From: Phaeosaccion multiseriatum
Taxonomy: Eukaryota; Ochrophyta, other classes
Length of the DNA stretch: 64,000 nt
Direction: 5' to 3'
Assembly: GCA_965112735.1 (NCBI GenBank)
Contig: OZ218956.1
Location: 2,232,001 to 2,296,000 of the forward strand
The notes below the pieces were generated by a model. That model did not search any database, was not told where the DNA came from, and worked only from the letters and a program-made list of their open reading frames with translations. Within the stretch, counting starts at the first letter, position 1. Each line of letters begins with the position of its first letter. This document shows positions 22,956-34,128 of this stretch, piece by piece. Position numbers and translations under genes: made by a program.

Positions 22956-23116
22956 TCGACCCTGGACAAGATCATCTGATTGTGATTACGGCCGGCGCAG
23001 TCGGCCTGACTACTGAGTATGACCGGCGCCAGCCGGTCTGGTTGCTTACAGCCGGTGACCAGCCGGCCTATTTTCTGGTTACGGCCGGCGCACACCGGAA
23101 TCTTGTCCAGGGTCGA
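22956..23116. mobile_element. Element A: 161-bp terminal-inverted-repeat element, GATTAC type
   Basis: It has perfect 17-bp termini TCGACCCTGGACAAGAT and its reverse complement (22956-22972 and 23100-23116). The interior is four units of about 30-32 bp, each a GATTAC-like doublet followed by a GC palindrome around CCGGCGCCAGCCGG. It has no ORF. No target duplication is visible, because its left flank has been replaced by (GGGA)n. Confidence 0.75.
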
Positions 23117-23590
23117 TAGGCCTAGGCCGGGGGGGCTGCGCCAGAAATAGGCCTAGGCCGGGGACCTGCGGCCCCCTCTAGGCCTAGGCCGGGGGCCTGC
23201 GGCCCCCCTAGTCGACCCTAGGCCGGCCGAATTTCGTCTCTAGGCCTAGGCTTCTATTCTAGGCCAGTCTGGAGCCGACTTTCTGTGATGTGATTTGTAT
23301 TTCAGTATATTCCAACGGCTGGGGGAGGGAGAACGTTCTCCCCCTCCTCCACACACATGCCGCATGATAATAACGTCTCCAGCTGATCGTCGTCGAGAGT
23401 CCCTCGTCCCTCGACATCGGACAGCACAGCACAGCACCGCCGCCGGCGCAGAAAACCCCTCCCGCAAGTCGCGGCAGAGCAACAGGCAGGCAGGTAGGCA
23501 ACCAAGGTCAGCCCATCCGTCCGTCCGTCCGTCGGGCCTGTCCGCCACCCCCTCCCTCCCCCTCCCTCCCTCCCTCTCTCCTTCCCCTCC

Positions 23591-26500
23591 TCACTTGCCC
23601 GAGGTGGCTGCTGCCTGCTGCATATACCGCTCAATATCCGCCGCCCCGTGCAGCTCCTTCTCCGCCACCATGGTCTCCGTGGAGGCCACGAACCGTACCG
23701 TCCCAACTAACATCTCCGCCCCTGACGCCACAGGGAACGACTCGCTCTCCTCATGCATCCTACTGAGACGGAACCACGTGCCATTGGTGGACGGTTTCGA
23801 GGCCGTCCCGTCCAAAATCTCCAGGCAGTCCTTCTCTCCGTTGAACTCTACCCTTGCGTGCTCCCCGCTGATGCTCGAGTCGATGCCTGTGACGGTGCCA
23901 TTGACCTCCTGGCTAAAGGTGATGGTGTTGGCTTGCTTCCTCCCCAACGAGGCGCCAGACAACCCTACTTGGTACTCGCGGTTCTGAATGGGGGTGCCTT
24001 CTGGGGCGAAGCACCTTAGCGTCACAGACCGGTACCCTGCCTGCTTGTCGAGAGTATCGAGCCAATGAATGACACACGACCACACCCAAGAGAAAGGGGG
24101 AAACAATACGACAGCAAGGTATCGTAGCAAGAGGGGTTTAGTTGTCGTAGAAAGAGGAGTAAAACAAACAAAAAATAAAAAAAATGCTCCTCACACACTC
24201 ACTCCTCCTTCCCCCCCCCCCCTCGTCGCACTAGCAAAAAGAGCCCCCCCACAACGCCGCACGAACATAAAACGCGCGCCATAAACGGCTTCCATCCTCC
24301 TCTTACCGCCAGTTTCGCCTCCCGCGCTAACATCTGCTCCACCACCTTGGTATCGGGGGGAGGTGACGCCCTGCTCGTCTCCACCCCCCCTGCAGCAGCA
24401 GCCGAGTCTGCATCTAACAAGACAACGTCGTCGTCCTCGTCGGCCCTCTCCGTTCCAGACACAGTCCCCGCCGCCGCCCCACCCTCCTCGGATTCGGCCT
24501 CCTTGCCCGCCATCTCTAGCCCACCGTCTTTGGATCCGTCCTGCATGTCCCCCCCTCCCTCCTTCTCCTCCCCCCCCTCTCCACTCGGAGACACACGCGG
24601 GCCTCTTCCTCCTCTCCGTTGGGCCGATCCTTCACCTTCATCGTCATCGAGTCCGTCGTCGCTGGTGCGAGGAGTGCGCGCGTCTGCAGGGTTCTCCATG
24701 TCTCGAGGATGTCGCATCGTTGCCTGAGCCTGTGTGGGTTTACAGAGAGAGAGAGAGGGGGGGAGGGGGATAGGGACGACGGGACAGACAGAGAGAAGAG
24801 AGAGGACATTTAGAGAGAGACGGCTAATTTGGGGGGGGGTGGGGGTGGGGGTCGGCTTGTTCACACGGACCGACAGACAGAGAGAGAAGCAGCTTACAAA
24901 CAAACATACACACTGTCACAGAGACAAAAAAAAGACAACGCCGCGAAGGATAAACAGGCATGCACGCACGCACGCACCCCCCCCCCCCCCCCCACCACCC
25001 AGACAAGCTCTAGCCATGAAGAAAGGGAAGGAAGGAAGGAAGGAAGGAAGGGCACGACAAGCTCACACGCACCACAATCTCCATTCCACTGACGCCGCCT
25101 TCACTCTTGCATGCCGAGTCCTCATCCTCGTCGTGCTGGTGGCCGCGCTGTCCCTCCATGCCTTCAGCCCCAGTCCCACTGCTACCCTCACAAGCGTTCT
25201 TCGGCTCGGCTTGCTCCTCGGTGGTCCCTGCCTGCTCCTCACCGCTTGCCGCTTCGGAGACCACAAGCTGCGGCGACACACACACAGATTGGAATGGATG
25301 GGGGGATAAGGGAAGGGGGGGAGAGGGGGGGGAGACGACAGGGAAGGGAAGGCAAGGGGAGGGAAGAGAAGACACAGGTTTTGGGGGAAAGAAAAGAGGG
25401 GAGGAGGAGTATTCCACAGCGGTTCTGTACGGGGATGGGATAGTCACCAGCTTGAGACGGAGGTGAAAGAGAAGCGCTGTGATGGTGATGAGGGTACTCG
25501 AAGGGAGATGGGTTTGCTAAGGGGACAACCCTACGTATGCCTAGCGTGGTACTTAGCAATGAGAGGAAGGAGTAACGCACCTGATGCTTCCCCAGCATGA
25601 TCATCATCCCCGGGTGAAGAGGCTTGGGCGTCCCGTACGGTACGCGCACAAAGGTCCCACCTGCGGACCCAAAGTCCTGCGTTACAGCGACAGTTACAGC
25701 GACGGTTTCATTCGAGTATGTGAGGGGTCAGAGAGCGCGTGGAACAAGTACTCAGCAAAGGAGAGATTGAGGGGAAGTGCCAAGAGAACCTTCCTAAGTA
25801 ACAGTTAGTTGTTCCCCCCTCCCACTCTCTCTGGTGCTCTCTCCCTCTTTTGGAGGCGAAACAGACCACGCACCTTGAGAAAGAAGGTCTTCGACGACGG
25901 CTCGAACAATATCTCGAAGTGCCTGAAACAAGACATGCCGAGCGGGGTTGGGTTTGTACGGGTCGGGTAGGGCATGTACAGAGGGTACAGAAGGAGGTGC
26001 AAAGAGGGCGTGAGACGAGGGGTGGGGACCGACCATCCCAGACTACTCGGAGCAGAGCTAGGAAACGAAGAGACGAAGATGGTGGGAATAAATGGAGGAA
26101 ATGAGATGAAATGAACGGCAACCGACCCGTGAGCTGTGCAGCTTCCTCCCTGATCTACTACCTACCTGCGGCTGACGGTGGCGTCACTAAAGTGCATAAA
26201 GTCGCAACCATTCAGCACCGCTGGCTGCTTGCGTCCCCCGATGCAGCCACGCTCCGTCACCCGGAAAGACTTGCCGTTCCAATCACTTTCTACGGGGCCT
26301 AGGCACTTGAGGATCAGCACTTGCTCCTGCGGCGGCGGGGTAAAGGAATGTATACAGGTCGCAACCCAGTGGAGTTAGCTCGTGTCCATTCCTATGAACC
26401 CAAACAGTCTCTGTTGATCAAGTGCACGCACGCACACACGCAAACGCATGCACGCTTGTGCTTGCGTGTCTAGTTCTACTCACGGGTACGAGTGCGAACC

Positions 26501-27101
26501 GGTAAGGAGCATTGGGCCCATCGTCCTCGCCCTCCTCCTTGACATAGAGGCCCTCTGCGCCCTCCTTAATGAGATCTTTGATCAGACGCTTCAAGTTGTG
26601 GTTGGCCACCAGTAGCAGGTGGTCCATGGGTTGACCGGTCTGTTGGGGAGTGGAGTGGAGTGTGGGGCGGGGAGACGAGAAGGGGAGACGAGAAGGGGGC
26701 CTGAGGACGCAAGTTCATCCATATGACTAGGAATAGAAAAAGCTTAAAAAGGAATTAATGGCCGTTAGCCAACAGCTACCAGCACCCCCGCCGCCGTCAC
26801 TACGCAACCCTAAGGCAAGTTCGCCCTCGCCCCGCGCAGCCCTTCTTCACTCCCGCTTTTCCCTCTCGACCTCTCTCCCCCACAGCCTCCTCACGATTCG
26901 AAGCCTCCACTATACAAGGCTTTGTAGAACCAAACCCACCTTCGGAGAAGTGTCGTGGTTCCTCAGCCACATCTCGATCGCCTCCTTGTCGTATGTGTGG
27001 CCGTCTGCCGCTATCACAGGCTCCCGCATCAGCTCTCTCGTGATGGGGCAGGCAAACTCATCCCGTAACCGATGCCCCTTGACCAGCACCGGCTTCAGCA
27101 T
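23591..27101 (-). CDS. U-box protein with two FHA domains (putative E3 ubiquitin ligase)
   Basis: Eight exons on the minus strand: 26940-27101, 26484-26639, 26166-26326, 25874-25922, 25581-25676, 25073-25267, 24307-24729 and 23591-24040, giving 563 residues. The U-box is N-terminal: [32 protein letters not shown] (residues 14-45), continuing to [15 protein letters not shown] 1 (about 107-208) has IGGRKQ, DATVSRRHFEIL and the G-x-x-GGTFVRV end. An acidic Glu/Gly-rich linker follows. FHA 2 (about 435-540) has [17 protein letters not shown] and TNGTWFRL. In family terms a U-box recruits a ubiquitin E2 enzyme and FHA domains bind phospho-threonine, so a phosphorylation-guided ubiquitin ligase is the natural reading, but it is inferred. 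The exon 8 acceptor (CAG before GCAGGG) has a weak pyrimidine tract. Confidence 0.9.
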
Positions 27102-27555
27102 GGTGCTTCCGCCGCTGGTCGAACCACCCCCTTCTCTCTACCCTCTCGGAATAGGGCTGAGCTCGCTGCTGGTCGCAAAAGGGTTGGTAATTGCTGCTGT
27201 TTGGTATACGGGCGGCGTGGTCGATCGTGGGCCAAAGCTTTCCCACCTACAGTGGTGTGTGGCTGGGCCAGCGGCGCAAGTCCACGCCCTGCGTGCACAA
27301 CACCTCCAAAGCCCGCCTCTATTCCTCCCACTTTAAAGCCCGCCTTGTGCTTCGAATACACCTCTCCTCTAGGGGGGGGAATACGTTTTTAAACCATTTG
27401 CCCCACGGCTTTCGTCGGCCCCTTTGGCGCTACGTAAGCGTCTCAAGACCTTCCCCTCCTACTTCCTCCCCGCTCTTCCGACGCACTCGCTCCTTTTCGT
27501 AGCGTGCCTATGGAGTTCTCTGCAGGCCGATTGCTAACGCGATTCCGGATCAGCA
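27102..27555. promoter_or_regulatory. Divergent spacer between U-box/FHA and 2H phosphoesterase genes
   Basis: This 454-base region separates two start codons on opposite strands. It holds both 5' UTRs and presumably both promoters. No specific element is recognised. Confidence 0.45.
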
Positions 27556-29435
27556 ATGTCATTTTTTCAGACGGCCAAGCAAGGTCCCCGGGGGAACGCG
27601 GGCTTTTTAACAACCCACTTCATCGCACTTTCTCTATTGTGGGTTGTGGGAATGCCGGCTTTCAAGCAAGATGCCACGGCCTCTGCCTTAGTAAGACAGG
27701 GAGAGCACCCTGAGACTAGTGGTCTCCTTGCGGTAGTCGGCTGGGGATGGGCCGCTGACTACTCCAGCAGCTGCTCGAACGAAAAGGAGAAGGACGGACA
27801 ACCTTCTGCTCAAGATCAATACGCAACGTTTTTGGCAGGGCTTGAGGCTCTCGGAGCCAGGACGAGGCACCACCAGCGCTCTCAGTGGAACGATGACAGA
27901 GAATCTGCTCCGAGTGGTGCACCGAGCAGCAGCGATGGTAGCAAAGCGAGGGACGGGGGGGAGGAAGATCGGGCGGGAAACGCAACCCCGCCCCCCCCGA
28001 GTTTGTTCCTTATGCAGGCGCCCCACCTGCATGTGACCGTTGCCACTCTCTCATCCTTCACGGACACCAGCAGCCCATTCTTCTACCTTGGGCCAGAGGG
28101 GAAGAAGCGGGTCGTCGAGGCATGGGGGCAGGCGCTGGAAGCAGCTCTCGAGCGTCGAAAGGAAAGGGAGGGTGCCATCTTCCCATTCGAGCTGACTATC
28201 AATGCCCCGATCCTCACGTCCAGCGCGGGCGTCTTTTTGCTCGAAGATCACGGACAGAACTTGGAGGCTCTGCGAAAGTGCGTTCGGGAAGCGGCTCAGG
28301 TACACAGTATTGCAGCGTTTCAGGAATCCTGCCGCCTTTGCGATTTGTTTTCTCGCTTAACCGTTCCTTGCACTACCGCCGGGATGTCGCTGCGATGCTG
28401 CTGCTCACAGGACCCAATCATTGAAGAGCTAAGTGATGAGCTGCTGAGGGAGGAGAAGTCGAAACGACAGGACGCAAGGAGCGGCGGTGTGCCTGGAGCA
28501 GTGATAAAGCCCCTACATGCGCTGCTCAAGGTCCCCAACATTGTGCACTCGACTTGCTTTCGGTCAGTCATCATTCATAGATCTGAAGCGCTTGCTCTCC
28601 CTGCCTTCCCTTGCTTCGGGAAGAGATGTTATCTGCATTTGCCTCGGTTGCCCCGTGTGCTCGGCTCGCCAACACTCTGTATGAATGTCATGTCCCCGTT
28701 TCATTTGCGCGAATGAACCATTCAGCTTTGCCGCCCCCGTGGAGAACTGTGAGGCCTTTGAACGGGACTTTATCGAGCTAAGTGCCCGGTGGAGACCCGT
28801 GAGGATACACGTCAGTGCAGTGCAAATGGTGCAGGTCGGTGCCGTGCAGTCTTCGAGAGAGGGGAAGGAAGGAGAGGAGGACCAGAAGGAGAGAGAGGAG
28901 GAGGAAGGGGGAAGGGGAAAGACGGAGTCTCGGAGGCTAGATGATCCTTTTCCTTTTCTTCCTTACTGCTACTTATTCCTTGGTTGCTGCTGCTCCTTCT
29001 GCTGCTGCTGCTCCTGAATCTCTCTCTCTTGGCCTTTCCTGTGCCGCGTCGAGCCGCCCCCCCCTTCGAATGGGCCGCACCCTATATTCCAACGTGCACT
29101 GTCATCGCCGCAATAATCGCTTTCAACGGCAGGGTTTCGGTTGCTGCTGCTGGCCTTGCTTACTACACTCTTCTGTGCTGTGTTCCTAACGCCCATCTAT
29201 GTGCCCCTCTCTCTCCGTTTCTCCCTTTCAATCTCCCTCGCCCTTTCTCTCTCTTCTTCTCTCCATCTATCTCCCTTTCTTCGCCCCCTCCCCTTCCTGT
29301 CCCGCCCCCCCCTCTGTCTGTCTCGATCCGCCAATGGCGCGGCTCCCTCCATTGCAGGAGTATCAACCATACATGCAAGTCTCGAGGGAGAGGGGGGAGG
29401 TCTGGTGCTTTCCCCCTGCTGCGCGAGGGACATGA
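27556..29435 (+). CDS. 2H phosphoesterase superfamily protein (LigT / AKAP7-like)
   Basis: Four exons, 27556-28299, 28411-28562, 28726-28834 and 29358-29435, give 360 residues in closed phase. Two H-x-T/S motifs define the superfamily: LHVTVATL (about residue 159) and IVHSTCFRF (about 293, spanning the exon 2/3 join). PFELTINAPIL and VFLLEDHGQNLEALRKCV fit the central strands and helix of the fold. The N-terminus has a hydrophobic segment (FIALSLLWVVGMPAF), which could be a signal or bipartite leader. Members act on 2',5'- or 2',3'-cyclic phosphates in RNA or nucleotides. Which substrate applies here is unknown. The last exon (29358-29435, ending PAARGT) is the least certain. Confidence 0.75.
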
Positions 29436-30182
29436 GTCCTCAAGTGCAGAGCAGGAGTTGGCTTGCTGGCCTGCAGTGACACTTGAGCACGCCGACCACA
29501 CTATTGCGAAGAGCCGACCTTTTGCGACAAGATAGACCGAGCGAGCCTACCCCCTTGTACTACACCCACCCGACGGTGCCCGGGGTCTTTACTGATTTAT
29601 ACATTGTAGGATGTGGGGAGGAACGACTGAAAAAATATAAGATACACACAAACAGCAGTGATAGTGTGGTGTGTGCAGAAAAAGCCCAAAACATGAATCT
29701 ATTGTATTACTTTACTTCACCGCTTCTACCCTTTCCCTTGGGTCCCTTTGGACTCTACCGCCGTCGCTAAGCCCTCCTTGTGGAGCAAGCGAGAGAGGAC
29801 ATAACATGCCCCTCTCCCGCTAGTCTTTGCGCCTCCCTCCCCCCAAGCCCCTCCCTGTCTTATCGCCTGCTCCTGCCCCCCGTCCCCCTCTCTGTGGCGG
29901 TGGAACAAGTTGCAGCGTGTGTTGGCGCATCTCTGCACCACCCGCATGATCCAACTACCACAAGATAATCAATGCCCAACCCGCCACCCACCCACTCATG
30001 CGCAGTGGTGGCCTCTCGTGCCCTCTTTCCCCTCGCCCGCCTTCTCCATCCCTGCCAGTGGCGGCTGCTGTCTCGCTCCTTCCGTGTGTGTGCGTGTCGC
30101 TCTGCTGCCGTCACATGTGTTTGGTCGGCCCTTCTATGCAAGCATCGGCCTGACCGCCCCGTCGGTGGGCCGCACCGCACGT
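29436..30182. other. Convergent intergenic region, no gene seen
   Basis: It lies between the 2H phosphoesterase stop and the stop of the small minus-strand membrane protein. It is partly AT-rich around 29600-29720 and otherwise pyrimidine-rich. No domain-bearing ORF or RNA gene is recognised. Confidence 0.5.
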
Positions 30183-30449
30183 CTATGCAATGAGGAAGAA
30201 AGACCCTGGCTCGCGGTCACGACTCTTGCCAAACTGTCTTCGGATGACCACCGCCAGGGAGCAGAAGAAGACGGAAAGACAGATGAGGATGAGCATCAGC
30301 CGAATGTAGTTGGTGGCGAAGGGCTCCAGGGTCTGGTTTCGGATTGTGCCAATGCCATCGACCAATTGGTCGTTACTGGCAGCAGCGAAGCTGAGCAGCG
30401 CCATGAAGGCCGCCATGAAAGTAACACATGCGCTCGCCTGGAGTCCCAT
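30183..30449 (-). CDS. Small membrane protein, unknown function
   Basis: A single-exon frame of 88 residues starts with MGLQASACVTF. Residues 1-24 are a hydrophobic, Ala-rich signal-like segment. A short polar stretch with an N-glycosylation sequon (NQT) follows, and a second hydrophobic helix (about 50-69, LMLILICLSVFFCSLAVVI) precedes a basic RRQFGKSRDRE motif. I do not recognise a family. Support is the plausible signal-plus-transmembrane layout, the isolated position between two divergent or convergent neighbours, and a clean stop. It could be the visible part of a gene with an unseen exon. Confidence 0.45.
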   Translation of the reverse strand: MGLQASACVTFMAAFMALLSFAAASNDQLVDGIGTIRNQTLEPFATNYIRLMLILICLSVFFCSLAVVIRRQFGKSRDREPGSFFLIA

Positions 30450-31273
30450 CTTGCTAGTGTAGTCGAATATTGTGTGTTGATCTGTCGGTGTATGCGAGTA
30501 GCAGTACAGCAGCAAGAGAGGCAACCGGCAAAGATGGAGATCAGATCACGGGGCCCTAATTTGTATGCGAGAGCGAGAGAGCGAGAGCCAATTTGTATGC
30601 GAGAGCGAGAGAGCGAGAGGAGGAGGCTCTTCGCTGCTGTTGGATACGTGTCCAACTTTAGCCCGCCATTGCTGCTTACGCTCCTTCTCTTTCTCTTTTT
30701 CCTCCTTTACTCTCGCCTGCTCTCGTGGTGATACCCACAAGCTCCCAGAAGGGCCAGCTGGTGATGTGGATCATACCGACAGAGGTAGTAGCACCAGTTA
30801 TACCCGCATCAGCACCGTACACGCGCAGCGGCAGCAGCGACAGGCAGTGTGCCCTCTGCTGTGAGGGCGGGCAAAAGACACCGCTCCTTTTCTTCCCGTG
30901 TTCTTCACGACTTTCCTCCCCAAAGCCCGGACCCTCTCTGACCATTCCTCAGCCTCTCCTCTCTGAGGAAGGGCGCAGCTCCCCCCCTTTCGTCCTCCCC
31001 CGCCACGCTGCTTACCTCTCGTTCGTGAGCAGAAAGTGAGTACGCCGTTGTTCACAAAAAGCCAGCAAAAAAAAAGGCGGCGGCTTCGAAACCGAGTGGA
31101 CGAGTGCGTACACATATATGTGAAAATTTCCGTTTCACCTTGATAGCACAACTTTATGCGACGGTTTCACGTTTCAGTCTTTTCCTTTTTCCCTGTTATT
31201 TCCCCCTTACTTCCTACTTGTCCTTTAAAGAGGGAGGGAGGATCTACTTTGGCTGCGCGGAGTAGTGCTTAGC
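30450..31273. promoter_or_regulatory. Divergent spacer between the small membrane protein and the purine permease
   Basis: This 824-base region holds the 5' flanks of both genes. It includes a direct duplication of about 32 bases (30560-30623) containing TTTGTATGCGAGAGCGAGAG, and an AT-richer pyrimidine tract at 31160-31220 just before the permease start. Confidence 0.45.
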
Positions 31274-33929
31274 ATGACAGAGCAGGAGATACTGCCCACA
31301 AGGGAGGAGGATCCCCTTTCTGGGAAATCTAAGGTGCAATTCTCGCTCACGTACGAAACATGTCCTTCCCTCCTCCCTCCTAAAACCCTCCTCCCCTCCA
31401 CCCTCCTCCCGGCTCTCGCTCCCCCTCTGCCTGCCCAGCAGGGGACGATGTCCTCAGCAACTTCTTGGTGGGATAGTCGAAAGCATAAGATCACGCCCGC
31501 CCCCTCTACTGGACGACAGAAGAAGACTCAGACTCCAAGACGTAAGGTCAACTCCAGGAGTCTTTCCGCGCCTTTCCGCGTCCTCGAGAACAATAGCTCC
31601 ATTGGTAGAGAGGTTATGGGTGGGGTTTTGGGGTGGATGAGCATCGTGTCATCCCTGCCCTTCTATGTCCGGCTCTTTATTGGATCGGAGGTAAGCGGAC
31701 AAGGTCGTGAGAAGTCATCAATGCTCGAATTGTTGTCTGCCTTGTTGTTTGACCAATCCTTCCTCTGTGGTACCCTCCCAGACGTACGATATAACAGCAA
31801 CGGTCCAGCTATACCTTCTCTTTGCGGGCCTGGCTACGATTGGCCTGGGGCTGTTGTTCAACTTGCCCTTCGTCATCGCCCCCAGCGTGGTGTACGCAAC
31901 TAGTGCAGGAAACTATGGTGCAAGCTTTACCCTCGGAGGCACGCTTGCTTCGCAGTTTCTCGGCAATCTTTTGTGCGGCGGGATCATGGTTCTTCTCTAC
32001 ATGACGAATGTCCCAATTCTGAGGCTGTTGTCCTCTCCTTTGCGCATTGGCATCGGTTGCGGGCTCTCCATACTCATCGCCATGCTTGGGCTCCGAGGAA
32101 TGGGAATCCTCGAGAGCAACAGCTTTACTCTCCTGCCCCTCGACTGGCCTCCGGTGCTGGGAATGGTGGTTATCGTCATCAGCTTCGTTGACAACATTAC
32201 CGGTGTGAAGAAGTGGGTACTGGCGCTCGGCATACCCCTTCTCATCACTCTCATCATCTACGCCGTCAAGTACTCGGAGCTGTACGACGGTTTCACGCAG
32301 CTTGGAGGCGCTTGGCATAGCATGGACAAAGGGACACTCACTGCCGTAGACTTCGACGACCTCAAGAACGAGTCCAAGTACTTTGTCTACGTGCTGTCCA
32401 CGGCCACGTCGCTTCTCCTCAACATCTCCTCCTGCCTTCTCATTTTGGTGGACTCCACTTGCTTGGATGGCATTCGGAGTGTTTCCAACGTCACTGGGGC
32501 TTCTCCCGAAATTAGTAATCTCATAGGTAGGTGATAGTTAGTGGGTTGGTCCAACATGAAATAGGATAGGTTCCACTCGCCGGGGGGAGAAGGGGGGGGG
32601 GACCATTACACAAAACTATCCATGAAAGGAGTAGGCACCTCCTCTAACTCTAGCCCTACAACCCAAACCCATTGCAGGCGCATCAACAAAGTTTAGGAGC
32701 ATCTCTCTTTACACTGTGCTTTGCGGGGCTCTTGGGAATCTTTTGGGCGTCTCTTCACCGGCCATCTTTGTTCAGGTAGGGCGTACGTGTGCTTGTGTGT
32801 GTGTGTGCGTGTGTGTGTGTGTGTGTGTGGGTGCGTGTCAGCGTGCGTGTGGGTGTGTGCGTGTGGGTGGGTGTGGGTGGGTGTGTGGGGATGGCTGTGT
32901 CCGATAGCAGAGAGCAGATACGGAGGAGGAGTTTTGGAGTCTCTGTGTTCGCTTGCTCGCTGATTGCGTGGCTGCTGGCTTGACTGACATCTCGGAGTGT
33001 CTTGTGTTGCGTCCCCTCCCCCTTCTCTGCCCCAGAGCATGATATGCATCTTCGCCGGAGCACGCACAGGCTTGTCGGCCGTTGTCACCGGAGGGCTCTT
33101 CATCCTGAGTGTGGGGTTGTGGCCCCTTCTCCCCATTATTGCCCCCAGCCACATCACTGGCGCACTCACCGTCATCATCGCACTGAGATTCTTCCCAAGC
33201 ATTGGAAGGCTGAGCTTTGCTCGTCCTGTGGACTGTCTGGCATTCGGGATACCGCTCATGCTCATACCCCTCACGTAAGTACTACGTAAGAACCTTTGTG
33301 GTGTTGCCCGACACCGCGTCGTTACATCATTACATCCGCCCCGCATCGAGCGACAAGAATGAGCGTATCGCACCACCTCTCATCCCTTCACTGGTGCTCC
33401 TACCACGCGCAGGCTTGACTTTGTATCCAGCCTTTCTCTCGCCGTGGTGTTGGTGTATCTCACGGAAAGGCTCGGCAAGTACCTGGGCGCTGATGCATTG
33501 TCGTCTCTCCTCCGAGACATGGCATCAGTCCGCGACCGGGTCACGGTGTCCCGCCCGCTGTCGTCAGCCCACCGCCGGTTCTCGACAATGAATATAATGA
33601 CGCCGATGCCGAATGGACGCAAAGACGCTGAAGTACCAACAGAGCAACCGGTGCAGGAAAGTGAAATAACAACCACGCAACAGGGCGGCTCTGACCTGCC
33701 ACTGAGGCAGAGTCCTAACCCAAGCAACCCAAGACTCACACTGTTAGCGCCAGGAAGCGAAGGGAAAACCGGTAGTACATCACCTCCAGTGGGAACGGGG
33801 AGCAAGACCATCGGTACTACATGTATGCCCGGCACGGAGGAGGAGGCGCCGCGATCAAAGCAGGAAGTCCCCTTCTTACTGGCCATTGTCGCTCTCACTA
33901 CGCTCATCTACAGGGCGTTTGAGGACTAG
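31274..33929 (+). CDS. AzgA-type purine (hypoxanthine/guanine/adenine) permease, NCS2-like
   Basis: Exons 31274-31690, 31782-32526, 32678-32775, 33036-33274 and 33413-33929 give 671 residues. Repeated hydrophobic helices carry family text: LLFNLPFVIAPSVV, LGNLLGVSSPAIFVQ and the diagnostic AGARTGLSAVVTGGLF, comparable to the E-G-R-T-G-L segment of AzgA permeases. The protein moves purines across a membrane with cations. The hydrophilic C-terminal tail ends in one more helix (VPFLLAIVALTTLIY). Ambiguity: 31334-31438 (105 bases, GTGCAA to CCCAG, pyrimidine-rich) looks like an intron but is in frame either way, so the true protein may be 636 residues. The start at 31274 is the first ATG in frame. 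Confidence 0.9.
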
Positions 33930-34128
33930 TGAAATGATATCGTTGTATATATATATATGGCAAGTACAAAGTCGGTGACGACCAGACGTCAACATGGTGG
34001 ACGGATGGCAATGGATGGCCAGGGCAGCTGGCCTGCCCCCCTATTGCATTTTAGGGCCTTTTTCTCTTCGTCGTGGATGAGTACTTGCTCCACCTCTCCC
34101 TGTTGGAGGGAGGTCGAAGCGAGGGGAG
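33930..34128. other. Short convergent spacer
   Basis: These 199 bases separate the permease stop and the zinc-finger stop. A (TA)n run at 33946-33958 is the only notable feature. Both 3' UTRs must be short or overlap. Confidence 0.5.

Larger units (their letters stand above)
22320..23290. repeat. Nested GC-rich palindromic repeat block
   Basis: Several repeat flavours are stacked here. A GGCTTCTGG/GGCCGCAGGC family spans about 22360-22580. A TAGGCCTAGGCCGG family with GC palindromes spans about 22640-22780 and 23117-23260. A (GGGA)n run covers about 22811-22955. A terminal-inverted-repeat element lies at 22956-23116. Just left of the (GGGA)n run, near 22776-22811, is a degenerate element end (TCGACC then a single GATTA-type unit), so an older copy appears to have been split or truncated. 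No coding potential is seen. Confidence 0.75.
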
